A stretch of DNA of 64,000 bases from Pseudoips prasinana (GCA_951640165.1 OX621244.1:11612001-11676000), one strand, 5' to 3'; shown: positions 22,402-31,892, numbered from the stretch's first letter. Notes: generated by a model from the letters alone, not told the origin. Program-made: numbers and translations.

Positions 22402-22469
22402 ACAGCAAGCTTACACTATTTTGTTTTGTTAATAAGCATTTACGAAACAAAATTGTGTAAGCTTGCTGT
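22402..22469. repeat. Hairpin, 26-bp arms
   Basis: Arms 22402-22427 and 22444-22469 are reverse complements at 24 of 26 positions (core 'acagcaagcttacac'), with a 16-nt loop. Confidence 0.85.
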
Positions 22470-22675
22470 TTGACTAAATCTTGTCTCCGCTTTTCATTAA
22501 TCTGTTTCACTTTGGCCGGCCAAAGTAAATACAACTGGTTAACACCGGTATTGATGTTACACTGAACAAATCTGAACTATTAATAGTTGGGTTTCAGTAA
22601 TTTTCAACTTTGAACAATGATTTGCGCTGAAATAAATGTTATTTCTGCTTTTATAAGATTTGCAAAATGAAGAAC

Positions 22676-22880
22676 TTAGCGTTTGTCTAGCGGTAGCGTA
22701 TTCAACCGCAGGTCCTGGTTTCAAATCCCGGATCGAAGCAAAAAATATAATCAGAATTTTTCTGTTAAAAAATATTTCAGTATCAGCCAAACAACAACAA
22801 CAAGGTGATAGTGTTATATTTCCGTGTCTCGAAAAGCACATAAAATATTCGGCCTAGTACCTGACCTCTTCAATATAACG
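22676..22880 (+). mobile_element. SINE C, diverged copy
   Basis: The head 'tgtctagcggtagcgtattcaacc', a B-box-like 'ggtttcaaatccc', then 'cgtgtctcgaaaagcac' and 'cctagtacctgacctc' follow the family order with a shortened body. Confidence 0.65.
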
Positions 22881-24184
22881 TAACACGTTTATATAATCCT
22901 CAGAAGCATGATGTTGTTTAAAAGTAAATAAAAAACGTTGTTATCACAAATAATTTCAGTATTACTAGTGTATGGTAATGTTGCCAACATATTCTACAAA
23001 AACCAGGTCACATTTTAAAGGGAAAATAAGTTGATGAAAGGGATAAAAATATTTCCTTTATTTAATTTACATATTCTTTATAATTTAGAAAGTGCCCATA
23101 ACATGCTTGAATATCCAAAAATATCCTTAGAACTTGTAATTTTTGTTCAATAGTAAAAATGTCATGTTTGTGATTCTTAAGGGCAATGGATTGACTGAAT
23201 GTGAGCCAAACACATTTTTCCTTTTTCTGCCAAAAACTGGCAGCATTAATAATAAATTAAAACGATAGACAAGTTGTTTTTTGAATTGTAGCCTAAACCT
23301 ATAGACTACTAAAAATCCTAACGGATGGGTTTTAATTTGCTACAAGACAACCTACTTGCTTACAGCCTATCCAGACTATCGAATTCTCTTAACTGTAAAC
23401 CAAAACTTCAATTAACGCCATTTGTTTTAAAGCCAGAAGTAAAAACAATTCCTATCAGACCGGTTGGTTAGTTATTATTACAGAAAATTATACTACTATT
23501 CCACAACAATAAACAAACGATACTTTTCAAAGTTAATATTAGGTGGTCTTAATATTAACGTTATATTCATTACCTACTTTATGCAACAAAGTAATTGAAT
23601 CAATGTATATCGATGTATCACAAAGCTGTATCGAGAACTTTTATTGCATGAAAAAGCTAAAATCCAACTGTATTTATCTCACTATAAAGTCGAATAAAAT
23701 TCCCTTGAAATATGCACTCTTTCCGGCTACACATTCAGTTCGATGTTTGTTTCGTTTTATGTTCAGAAAACAAATGGTTGAGGTGGATAATTGAAATCCG
23801 AACTGGGGCAGGCTTCTCGCTCCCCGCCCGTAGTGAATGCCGATGGAGTTCTCTTTAAAACTATTTTCTATCTCTCCACATACCCCTTCTGCGGACCAGT
23901 GACCGGCGATCCTGTGGCACCACGAACTACTACATAATATACTATAAACTATGTATGTTAGTCCCATGACCTACTTGCGGAGTAAACGAGGCGAAATTAT
24001 TAGAGGAATTTTAATAAAAACACGCAGCGTTGTTTACGACTGGGTATATTGTGAGTAACTAGATTGCTTTGAGTTGATTATGGAAATGGTGCGATGTGAC
24101 GTCATTGGGAGGAATGTGTGTTTTATTGTTTGTTTACTTAGAATAGTGCCTTTACATAAACATAAATATAGCAGTGCTTACTTA
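22881..24184. other. No recognisable feature
   Basis: Open frames at 23543-23794 and (minus) 23674-23967 overlap on opposite strands and carry no domain. Confidence 0.35.
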
Positions 24185-24511
24185 TCTATATACATATAAT
24201 AAAATCGTAGGAAAGTCAAAACTGTACATTGAGTCTTTTTTTAAAAGAATACTTGGGGCGTGAACTAACATCGATATCGAAGCCAAATATATAGTTTTTA
24301 GAATTTTTGTCTGTTTATCCGTATGTTTGTCTGTATGTATGTCCGGGCTAAACTCAAAACGTAGTGCATGGATTTACTTAAAATTTGGCATGAATATTAC
24401 TAAGAGGTCGGGTCAACATATAGGCTACATATTATCACGCTATCACGTACGGGGGAGGAGCTGTGATAATTTATAAAATTTTACGCGGGTAAAACCGCGG
24501 GACACAGCTAG
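24185..24511 (+). mobile_element. Non-autonomous Helitron, long type, copy 1
   Basis: Begins TCTATATACATATAAT and ends ACACAGCTAG, flanked by A on the left and T on the right. A hairpin CGCGGGTAAAACCGCG at 24484-24499 lies about 9 bp before the CTAG end. These are the three structural hallmarks of Helitrons. It is 327 bp, non-coding, and has a sister copy at 34730-35027. Confidence 0.8.
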
Positions 24512-25685
24512 TGTTAAATGAAATAGCTATATTAAAGAAGGGCATTAACTAAAAAGATACATTATAACTTCTAAATAATACAAACTTTCTCTAATGTATA
24601 TATAATTGTTTGTTTCTAACATTGTTCTTATACAAAGACAGAACCATTTTTATTCTCTCAATTTAATTTTATCACATAATACGAAATTAGCGACGCACTA
24701 GAACCTGTTGACCAATTGTTTGCTCCGAAAGTTCTAATAATACGCATACCCTTGGATTTAGTTATTTTTTTAATTGTGTTGACCAATAGATAATATTGTT
24801 TATTTATCAATTGCTGAATTTGATTATTTGGGCATATTATATTTGGAACGGGTAACCCCGGATGGAGTTGTCGGTGACGCCATATTTTGCTCCTAATCAA
24901 TGTATTACAGACAGCTTATTTAAACTGCATGAAATATTTAAAGTGTGTTTGATTAATTTTGTGGTATTATTTTGCAACCCAAAAATAATCAACATGGATG
25001 GAAATGAGACGTAGAATCAGCCGTACCTTCTTTTCCTTAACGTATGGCTATCTGAATTTAGTCAGCTCAAAATTTAGTTATGAGTACTAGCCTTGTCAGT
25101 AACCCTGCATTAGTTCTGGTAAAGTGTAAGAGTAAGGGCCCCTCGGCCCCTCGTGTATCTATAAAAGTAAATTATCATCATTAGAAAATGAAAGTTGTTC
25201 TAATGGAAGTCTTCAAACGACTGCATAAAATTACGCAAGGTAATTATTCAACCTTGAAACAGAACTCTCAAAGAGATAAAAGAAACATGCCGTTACTTCT
25301 TTTGAACTGTAGTACATAGGTATTACGTAAAATATAATGAAACAATACTAAAGAAATCATCGAAATGCCCATCTACTTTTAACGAATTACATGCCTTTAA
25401 AAGTCAATAACTCAAATCGATGTCAAAACTCCCATTACGTCACACTTAACAAAAAGAACCGTCGTGAGTGACAATTTAATGAAGTGTTGGCCCATTGTGT
25501 AATTAAAATCGACATAATTAAACGTTAACTTGTAAGTAATGAATGGATGCGTAATAAATCAGATGGTTTCGACAGTGAAAATGAAGATTTTGAAGTACAT
25601 TTCTACATACACATAGTTCAAGATGTGGTTAGTGTGAGTAAATTGGTGTGAGAGCTGGCGAATAGTTGCCCAAACCTATCCTGTC
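24512..25685. other. No recognisable feature
   Basis: No coding or repeat signature recognised. Confidence 0.35.
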
Positions 25686-25689
25686 GTGA

Positions 25690-25750
25690 ACATCATTAGC
25701 GCCTGCGGGGAGAGCTTCGAGACCGTGGGTATGCTGCTTCGGTGCCTCTA
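25690..25750. mobile_element. Possible R1-type LINE 3'UTR fragment
   Basis: 'gcgcctgcggggagagcttcgagaccgtgggtatgctgcttcggtgcc' resembles 43119-43168 of the R1-clade insertion. Short and single. Confidence 0.3.
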
Positions 25751-25797
25751 CTTCACATATATAAATTAGATTCAAAACTATATAACAAGTAGATTCA

Positions 25798-25985
25798 AGT
25801 TTTACATACATACATACATAGTCTATGTGTGAGTCTTCACGCCTGTTTCCCAGAGGGGTAGGCAGAGACAACGGATTTCCATTTGTCACGATCCTTGCAT
25901 ACCTCTTTCGCTTCGTTAACTGACCTAATATTCTTCACACATGCTCGCCGGTTTAGGGTACTTCTGACCTGACCTTTCTTATTCA
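25798..25985 (-). mobile_element. RTE-like LINE 3' end
   Basis: The reverse complement of 53600-53785: ends in (CATA)n at 25805-25818, then 'gtgagtcttcacgcctgtttcccagaggggtagg' and 'ggatttccatttgtcacgatcc' back to 'gccggtttagggtacttctgacct'. It encodes the last about 50 codons in degraded form. Confidence 0.65.
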
Positions 25986-26475
25986 AGTTTTAATTACGAA
26001 TTAAATTTTATTTTAATATTATTATATCCTCTTTGGTTGCCGTAATGTTAATGCCTATAAAAATCATAGCTGTAAATATGCTATTTACTTTTACATCTTT
26101 ATTATGTGTTATTATAATTGAAAAAACTTTATTTAAATACTAACTTTATTTCATGTTGAATTTGATCTAATAAAAAAGAAATAAAAAAAAAGATAATCTC
26201 TGGTCTTCATTTGTTTTACTAACAACTTTAACATTAGTTATAATGGTAACCTGAAGTATAATTTAGAAAGTCAAGTTACTTCTCTAGGCAAGCTACTTCT
26301 ATCATTTATGAATATTACGGGACAACAAAAACAGAAGAACAGTTCCATCTACTCCCATAATAAGCAGACTATGGCAACTCTACTCCCATACTATGGCAAC
26401 CAGACAACTGATAAACATACTTTTATATTTCTAAATATATACATATCATATATAATATGTATGGTATGTAATATA
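25986..26475. other. No recognisable feature
   Basis: AT-rich flank of LINE-1, no signature recognised. Confidence 0.35.
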
Positions 26476-26699
26476 AAAAAAAAAAAAAATAAATAAATAA
26501 AATGCGTTTATTTCCTTAAATTTGTACAATTAAGTTGCCGGGGCTTCCCAGAAAGTAATCCGAAGATACTTGAGATGGGATAAACCTCGCTCTCCCTCGA
26601 TTAGTTAACACTTTTTATTTGTGCTAAAAGGTATGAGTTACACATTTTATATAAAACCAATAATAAGAAAATTAAAATTAAAATTAAAAAAAATTAAAA

Positions 26700-26980
26700 T
26701 CGTGTTTAAGGCAGTGTGTGAAAATTAGAGTGTGTTTAGTATAAACGTGTGTTTAAACATGTGTTTATGAGTGTGTGAATATATAATTTGTGTGTATGTG
26801 TGGGTGTGTGAATGAGTGGGCGTGTGTATGTGTGAATGAGTGTAGAGGTGTGCTGGAGTGTGTGTGTGAGTGAATGTGTGTGGTATGTGTTTATGTGTGT
26901 GTGAGTGTATGTGTTTATGTGTGTGTGAGTGTATGTGTTTATGTGTGTGTGTGTGTATGTGTTTGTGTATCTGTGTGCTT
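26700..26980 (-). repeat. CA-rich 3'UTR of LINE-1
   Basis: Read on the plus strand this is GTGT-rich with units like gtgtgagtgtatgtgtttat repeated at least three times (26886-26955). It starts right after the ORF2 stop. The same position in LINE-3 is also CA-rich, so the tract is a family trait and not a chance microsatellite. Confidence 0.8.
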
Positions 26981-26985
26981 GACGT

Positions 26986-28776
26986 TCAACCCGAAGTCAC
27001 CAGAATGCCTTCCACTGCATCATAATTAATTGTAAAGAGCCATTCCGTCAATGTCTTCTTACACTCATACAGCTGCATAGGGTAAATGTTAAGTATGCGA
27101 TTAACTTTGTTATAAACGCGTGGGGCTTGACTTACATTTTGGCGACTAGCAAAAATTGAACGTGCTGAGTATGTAGGGGCCACTATATCACATCGTCTTT
27201 TTTTAAGTTTGAGATGGCTGAAGGGTAGAATTTTGTGATATCTTAGTACCATGTGTAGTATGTAAAGTTTCCTAACGGAGAGTAGCTTAGAACTTGCGTA
27301 TAGAGTTTCAGTAGGGAACCTGTAGGGCTTACAGTACATGACCTTAATCAAGGATCGCTGTGCCCTCTCTAGATCTATAAAATACGACTTAGCTGCTCCT
27401 CCCCACACCGAGATACAATATATGATTACAGATTGAGCCAGTGCGATATAGATTGTATTCAGTAGTTCTGCATTCATAACATGTCTCAAAGATTTGAAAA
27501 CCCATATGAGTTTTCTTACCCTCCCTATAGTTATTTCGAGGTGTGGGTACCAGCTTAACCTTTGATCTACTACAATACCAAGGTACTTGACGGAGTTTAC
27601 CTTATGAATAACAGGGCAACCACAGGAAGATTGGGTTGGGGTACGACAAGAATGTATTCTAATGTTAAAGTCAGGCCCAGGCTGAGAGTTTGCGTATTTA
27701 GTGAAGCAGACGTAGTTGGTTTTTTGGGTATTTAGCGTAAGTAGATTTTCACGTAGCCAATCACTAACTTTAGCCAGTCCCTTCTCAGCCTCCAGCCTAA
27801 CCTTGTCCCAGGTCTTAGCAGAGAAGATAATAGCGGTGTCATCCGCGTAGGACAGTATCCTTGCACCGTTGATAATAAGGTTACAGAGTTCGTTAATGTA
27901 AATCAAAAAGAGCGTCGGGCCAAGGACACTGCCCTGCGGGACGCCATACGTCACGTTCTCTTCGTTGCTAACATGGTTTTCAATTTTTACCCCCTGTTTC
28001 CTGTTTTGGAGGTAACTGCTAAGAAGCGAGAGAGCAGAACCTCGGAATCCTGAGTTCTCCAGCCTATGTAAAAGTTTAGAGATTGAGACAGTATCAAAGG
28101 CCTTTTTGAGGTCAAGAAAGACCACCAGGCATTTGTTCCCCTTATCTACTTCCTTGGTTATCACAGTAGCAAGTTCCTCAGTAGCATCTTGGGCTGATAT
28201 TCCCTTTCTAAAACCATATTGAGAGGAGGATAAGACGTTATATTTAGTCAGGTAGTTTACTATTCTGGAGTTTAAGAGCTTCTCAATGATTTTAGAAATG
28301 GAGGTCAACACAGAAATAGGCCGATAATTGTTAACGTCGTCTTTATCTCCACTCTTATACACAGGGGTAACAACTGAGCGCTTAAGAAGGTAGGGGAAGA
28401 TACCTGTGTTAAAGCATAGGTTGGCCAGGTTACAGATCAGCGGGACTAAGATCGCTTTGGCCTGTTTTAGGAAAAGGGTAGGAATTCCGTCCCACCCTGG
28501 TGCACTCCCAGAGTCTAGAGACATCAGAATATTTTCAACTTCCTCCTGAGTGGTCTCTAGGAGAACAAAGGAGGACAGATTAGGGCTGTCTGTGTTACAA
28601 GATGTAGGGGGCGAGTTACTACTTAGGATTTTCTGAGCTAGAGTTTGTCCAATGTTTATAAAATAATTATTAACATAGTTTACAGAGTCTTGGGGACATG
28701 ATTTTAACTTAAGTAGGTCGCTATTAGAGCTCCTGGGTGGCTTATAATTTGTGATGTCATTGATGGTTGACCACAA
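26986..28776 (-). CDS. LINE-1 ORF2, reverse transcriptase part
   Basis: A frame of 596 codons with a full LINE reverse transcriptase. Residues 138-155 show TPVYKSGD..NNYRPIS; LDLKKAFD at 221-228 has the first catalytic Asp (222); GVPQGSVLGP lies near 278-287; YADD at 310-313 has the catalytic Asp pair; VKYLG is a downstream thumb motif. The C-terminal region has YCISVWGGAAKS and LERAQRS. The first Met shown is not a real start: in the intact protein this follows the endonuclease (28757-29920). The codon phase differs from the endonuclease frame, and a shift of one nucleotide near 28785 would join them. No other stop interrupts the domain. It would nick DNA with its endonuclease and prime reverse transcription on the target. 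Confidence 0.9.
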   Translation of the reverse strand: MWSTINDITNYKPPRSSNSDLLKLKSCPQDSVNYVNNYFINIGQTLAQKILSSNSPPTSCNTDSPNLSSFVLLETTQEEVENILMSLDSGSAPGWDGIPTLFLKQAKAILVPLICNLANLCFNTGIFPYLLKRSVVTPVYKSGDKDDVNNYRPISVLTSISKIIEKLLNSRIVNYLTKYNVLSSSQYGFRKGISAQDATEELATVITKEVDKGNKCLVVFLDLKKAFDTVSISKLLHRLENSGFRGSALSLLSSYLQNRKQGVKIENHVSNEENVTYGVPQGSVLGPTLFLIYINELCNLIINGARILSYADDTAIIFSAKTWDKVRLEAEKGLAKVSDWLRENLLTLNTQKTNYVCFTKYANSQPGPDFNIRIHSCRTPTQSSCGCPVIHKVNSVKYLGIVVDQRLSWYPHLEITIGRVRKLIWVFKSLRHVMNAELLNTIYIALAQSVIIYCISVWGGAAKSYFIDLERAQRSLIKVMYCKPYRFPTETLYASSKLLSVRKLYILHMVLRYHKILPFSHLKLKKRRCDIVAPTYSARSIFASRQNVSQAPRVYNKVNRILNIYPMQLYECKKTLTEWLFTINYDAVEGILVTSG

Positions 28777-29920
28777 CGCCAGATGCTTTGATTTTGTCTT
28801 TATTGTATTTATTTTTAAGTTTTTTTAAAAGGTTCCCACAGAAAGTCCGATATCGTCTATATGTAATCGCTAGAATTTGATTAAGTGGGTTTGACTTGAG
28901 TTTAATGAAAATTGAATTTCTTAGTCTAATACACCGTAGGGCACCTGTTGTTATCCAGGGTTTAATAATTCTTTTGCTATTCGTGATAATTAAATTTTTA
29001 GAGTTCGAAAGTAAAGCGGTCTTGACCAATTCTATAAGCGCAAAGGCGTAAGTATCAGGGTCTTTGAAGATGTTAAAAAAGGAGGTATCAATATTTTTTA
29101 GACTATTGTGAGCATTTTCGTAGTTGACTATTGTTTTGTACTTTTTAGGTTTACTATAGTAATAATTACTCTCGAGAGATAACAAAATCAGGCAGTGGTC
29201 TGTTACGGTTGTATTCAAAACCGCTGTAAAAGCTATATTTTTTTGTTTGTCAAGACTCATGAAGACGTGATCTAGGCATCCATCCCCCCTCGTGGGTAGG
29301 TTGTGAGATGGTAACAGTCCATGTGTAGATAGCATATTTAGGTAGGTTAGACTATTGTTTCTTTCATTATTTGTTTCAGTAGGGGAAATAATTAAGTCGA
29401 TATTAATGTCCCCTAAGATTAAAACGTTTTTATTAGGAGTCATATTCTCAAGATGATTGTTAAGGGATGTAATGAAGTTACCTGCTTGTGGAAATGATGG
29501 GGAACGGTAGATACCCAGTATAGTGAAATTTGATATTTTTAACTCGAGTCCAGTGGCATTTACAAGGTTTAGTTCTTTAAATTTTACTGATAATTTATTT
29601 GTGATGTATACTACTACCCCGTCACTTTGGTTAATTTGGTGTTTTGTTTGGAAAGATGTGTAATTTACTAATTGTGGTATATTTTTTTTAGAGTTTAGCC
29701 AACACTCTGTGAGAATCAGAATATCTACTTCATATTTTAGTTGTGATAGGGTGAGTTGCAAGTCATCAAAATTTTTGTATATACTTCTAATGTTTTGTGT
29801 TAAAATAATTAAATTGTGTAGAAAATTACCCGTGTTTAATTTGAGTTCTTCTATATTACACTTGATCGAATCTGACGGTTTAATCTGATCAATTTCCTTT
29901 AATGTATCGAAATTATCCAT
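28757..29920 (-). CDS. LINE-1 ORF2, endonuclease part
   Basis: 387 codons starting at the ATG at 29918-29920. Exonuclease-endonuclease-phosphatase fold motifs appear in order: TQNIRS (Asn43), LTECW (Glu72), GIYRSP (Tyr138), GDINID (Asp171, Asn173), LDHVF (Asp217) and TDHCLILL (Asp241, His242). All catalytic residues expected for an apurinic-type LINE endonuclease are present. The tail of this frame, after YNKDKIK, is out-of-frame read-on; the reverse transcriptase continues in another phase. The start codon overlaps the end of the upstream open stretch (stop at 29913-29915), giving an AATGGATAA stop-start overlap. Confidence 0.9.
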   Translation of the reverse strand: MDNFDTLKEIDQIKPSDSIKCNIEELKLNTGNFLHNLIILTQNIRSIYKNFDDLQLTLSQLKYEVDILILTECWLNSKKNIPQLVNYTSFQTKHQINQSDGVVVYITNKLSVKFKELNLVNATGLELKISNFTILGIYRSPSFPQAGNFITSLNNHLENMTPNKNVLILGDINIDLIISPTETNNERNNSLTYLNMLSTHGLLPSHNLPTRGDGCLDHVFMSLDKQKNIAFTAVLNTTVTDHCLILLSLESNYYYSKPKKYKTIVNYENAHNSLKNIDTSFFNIFKDPDTYAFALIELVKTALLSNSKNLIITNSKRIIKPWITTGALRCIRLRNSIFIKLKSNPLNQILAITYRRYRTFCGNLLKKLKNKYNKDKIKASGVVVNHQ

Positions 29921-30740
29921 TTAAACATATCAAGTTAGTACTTACGGGGTTGCAACCAGGGTAGTTAGATGGTATGAGTATTAGCGGATCAGGTTCTAGG
30001 AAGAGTAAGAACACACAGATGAATTCAACATTTTGTATAGGGGAAAACGGGGGGTAACAGACTATATGTTTTAAAACCAAGTAGTAGAGGTTTTCTACTA
30101 ATATAGATTTAGAACTATTGTATCTGAGGTTGTATACGGCGTGTAGGTTTGTTGTTATGTTTGTGTTTTGAGCGTGTTTTTGTTTTGTGTCGGGGATCAA
30201 GTGATATATATGTGGGATATATCGTTGGTAGTAGTAATTATGGTATAGTGGTGTATAGGTATGTAATGGTTTGTAAGTAGATTTCTGTGAGCACTCTAAT
30301 ATATAGTAGACCTTTGATATTTCCTTTATCAAGCTAGGCAATCCATACCCAGCCTGGCAAAGGGAGCATTGTGTATAGACGTGTATAAGTGAGTAGACGT
30401 GCCTAATTGTGTATACGTGTATAAGTGTGTAGACGTGTATAAATGGGTAGACGTGAATAAGTGTGTAGACGTATATGAGTGTGTGGACGTGTATAAGTGT
30501 GCATACATGTATAAGTGTGTAGACGTGAGTAAGTGAGTAGACGTGTAAAAGTGTGTGGACGTATGTAAGTGTGTAGACGTATATAAGTGTGTGGACATGT
30601 ATAAGTTTGTTTACAGTTTTGTGTGCGTGTTTTGTTGTATAGTAGCCATTTAACATGTTATTTAACAAATTAGATTTTGGGCTTAGGTACTCTATTTTAA
30701 GTAGGAGAAACAGTTTTAAGATATATATACCCATAGTTAG
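29913..30740 (-). CDS. In-frame extension of LINE-1 ORF1 beyond its TGA
   Basis: After the ORF1 stop (TGA, 30741-30743) the same frame reads CTA-ACT-ATG and stays open for 275 codons to the TAA at 29913-29915, eight nt inside ORF2. It fills the entire spacer between ORF1 and ORF2. The first internal Met is at 30734. The middle (about 30372-30605) is built of H-V-Y-T-L-I hexapeptides encoded by an 18-bp minisatellite. About 150 codons on the ORF2 side are not repetitive and have no stop in AT-rich DNA, which is unlikely by chance. I recognise no domain. It may be a readthrough extension of ORF1, a separate reinitiated ORF, or the remainder of a longer ORF1 cut by a nonsense mutation. Confidence 0.5.
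   Translation of the reverse strand, partial: LTMGIYILKLFLLLKIEYLSPKSNLLNNMLNGYYTTKHAHKTVNKLIHVHTLIYVYTLTYVHTLLHVYSLTHVYTLIHVCTLIHVHTLIYVYTLIHVYPFIHVYTLIHVYTIRHVYSLIHVYTQCSLCQAGYGLPSLIKEISKVYYILECSQKSTYKPLHTYTPLYHNYYYQRYIPHIYHLIPDTKQKHAQNTNITTNLHAVYNLRYNSSKSILVENLYYLVLKHIVCYPPFSPIQNVEFICVFLLFLEPDPLILIPSNYPGCNPVSTNLICLNG
30372..30605 (-). repeat. 18-bp minisatellite in the LINE-1 ORF1-ORF2 spacer
   Basis: About 13 diverged copies of an 18-bp unit (plus strand gtgtagacgtgtataagt). The period is a multiple of three, so copy-number change keeps the frame. It is open in at least two frames: one gives HVYTLI units, the other STHLYT units. Confidence 0.9.
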
Positions 30741-31682
30741 TCATTGTTCTTGCATGAGTTGTTGCACCTGTGCTTCGTGTTGTATATGGATAATTTTTGA
30801 TGTTTCATCTTTCCGGATCAAAACCTTTCCCAAAGAGGTCCAGCAATACTTAAATTTTCCAGCTTTTTTCAGGTCTCGAGCTAAGAAAAACAGACGAGCC
30901 CCCTTAGGAGTAAGTTGTTCAGCTATAAAAACAGGAGTGTCTTCGTTGCTTGTGAGGCCTAGATGTTTAGCCTGTAGACGAGTCCTGTTCATAAGGTTAA
31001 AGTCTTTTACTTTTTTCAGGAGGTCGGATCTCAATATTGGCGACCTTAATTCTACTACGATTGTAGGTTTCTTCTCTCCCTCTCCACGGGGTTTCAGGCG
31101 GAAAATGTCGCTTATATCGCTTCCATTTAAACCAAGATGAATGGTTTTTGAAAGATTTACAACCATTTGTAACAGATCATCCCTGGTTTCCTGGGGCTTT
31201 TTAGGGACATTTTTAATTTCTACGCAGGTCTTGCGTGACTGCCTATGGAGGTCTTCTACTTTGTTCTCCAATAAACAAATGTACTCCCGGTCCTTTTTAG
31301 ACTGATTTTCAAGAGTTGAAATTTTTCCGCGGTACTCCTCGTTTTGTGCAGTTAGGAGTGAGACAGCCGCGTCAATTTTAGCATTAGACTCGGCTAACTC
31401 CTGCAATTTATCGGATATGGATGCGAGCTCTTTACTTTGGGCGCCAACGAGCGAGCTAATTAAGTCTCTTATCTCGTCTTTAAAAACCGTGAATTTATTG
31501 GGTGAGGAAGCTTCGTCTCTTGGTCGTTTGTTACGTTGTGTCACATTTTCCTCGAGCGAAGGGAATTCTTCATTATTAGATGATGTTTTATTCAGGGAGG
31601 GGTCCGAGGAATACTGTGGCATTTCAGTTAAGTTGCGATCCGGAATAGGCGATCGTGAAGGCGGCGTTCTCCGCACTGACAT
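30741..31682 (-). CDS. LINE-1 ORF1 protein (coiled coil, RRM-like, FP-like C-terminus)
   Basis: 313 codons from ATG at 31680-31682. Residues 1-64 are polar and Ser/Pro-rich. Residues about 65-150 are heptad-like and predict a coiled coil (trimerisation is usual for ORF1 proteins). Residues 151-215 look like an RRM (CVEIKNVP and PTIVVELRS strands). Residues 250-300 (AEQLTPKGARLF, then W..LGKVLIRK) match the C-terminal domain that LINE ORF1 proteins share with the Baculo_FP family. Its role is to bind LINE RNA and chaperone nucleic acids. It has no CCHC knuckles. The stop is CAA-TGA-CTA, with the frame open beyond it. ORF2 begins 0.8 kb downstream. Confidence 0.9.
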   Translation of the reverse strand: MSVRRTPPSRSPIPDRNLTEMPQYSSDPSLNKTSSNNEEFPSLEENVTQRNKRPRDEASSPNKFTVFKDEIRDLISSLVGAQSKELASISDKLQELAESNAKIDAAVSLLTAQNEEYRGKISTLENQSKKDREYICLLENKVEDLHRQSRKTCVEIKNVPKKPQETRDDLLQMVVNLSKTIHLGLNGSDISDIFRLKPRGEGEKKPTIVVELRSPILRSDLLKKVKDFNLMNRTRLQAKHLGLTSNEDTPVFIAEQLTPKGARLFFLARDLKKAGKFKYCWTSLGKVLIRKDETSKIIHIQHEAQVQQLMQEQ

Positions 31683-31890
31683 TTTAAAGTAGGCCTATTT
31701 GGTGTTTAGTAGCCGACGGCAGTTAATAATCAGCAGGTAGCTACACTCTACCGGAGGTAGCGGGCGGAGTCTAGTAGAGGGCCGCAGATGCAGATAGTGG
31801 TCTATATAAGTTTGTTTCACTCACGCGTGTACGGGGCGGCGTCGCTCGTAATATGTAAGTTAAGTATAAGTTTGTAGCGTAAGTTCACTG
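31683..31890 (-). promoter_or_regulatory. LINE-1 5'UTR and presumed internal promoter
   Basis: GC-richer than its surroundings (31755-31840), consistent with the internal promoter found at the 5' end of non-LTR elements. A CAGT start-like motif lies on the minus strand near 31885. Start site not demonstrated. Confidence 0.4.
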
Positions 31891-31892
31891 TT

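Larger units (their letters stand above)
26476..31890 (-). mobile_element. LINE-1: near-complete non-LTR retrotransposon
   Basis: A 5.4-kb element on the minus strand with a 5'UTR (about 31683-31890), ORF1, a long ORF1-to-ORF2 spacer that stays open in the ORF1 frame, ORF2 with apurinic-type endonuclease and reverse transcriptase, and a CA-rich 3'UTR. It ends in TTTA/TTTT repeats at 26476-26505. The domain layout places it in the Jockey/CR1 supergroup; I cannot fix the clade without a tree. The 5' boundary lies where another LINE 3' tail begins (about 31893). ORF2 has one frameshift near 28785; otherwise the copy looks young. Confidence 0.85.

Noticed and set aside
22557..22857. Overlapping frames of 94 and 65 codons on opposite strands
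   Set aside because: Both run through a SINE C copy and show no protein family.
30329..30598. 89-codon frame rich in S-T-H-L-Y-T units
   Set aside because: It is the second reading frame of the 18-bp minisatellite. Only the frame continuous with ORF1 spans the whole spacer.
30370..30606. CRISPR-like array (regular short repeats)
   Set aside because: The repeats are contiguous 18-bp units without spacers, inside a eukaryotic LINE. It is a minisatellite.
30655..31140. 161-codon plus-strand frame
   Set aside because: It is antisense to LINE-1 ORF1, which carries the recognisable coiled coil and RRM-like domains.
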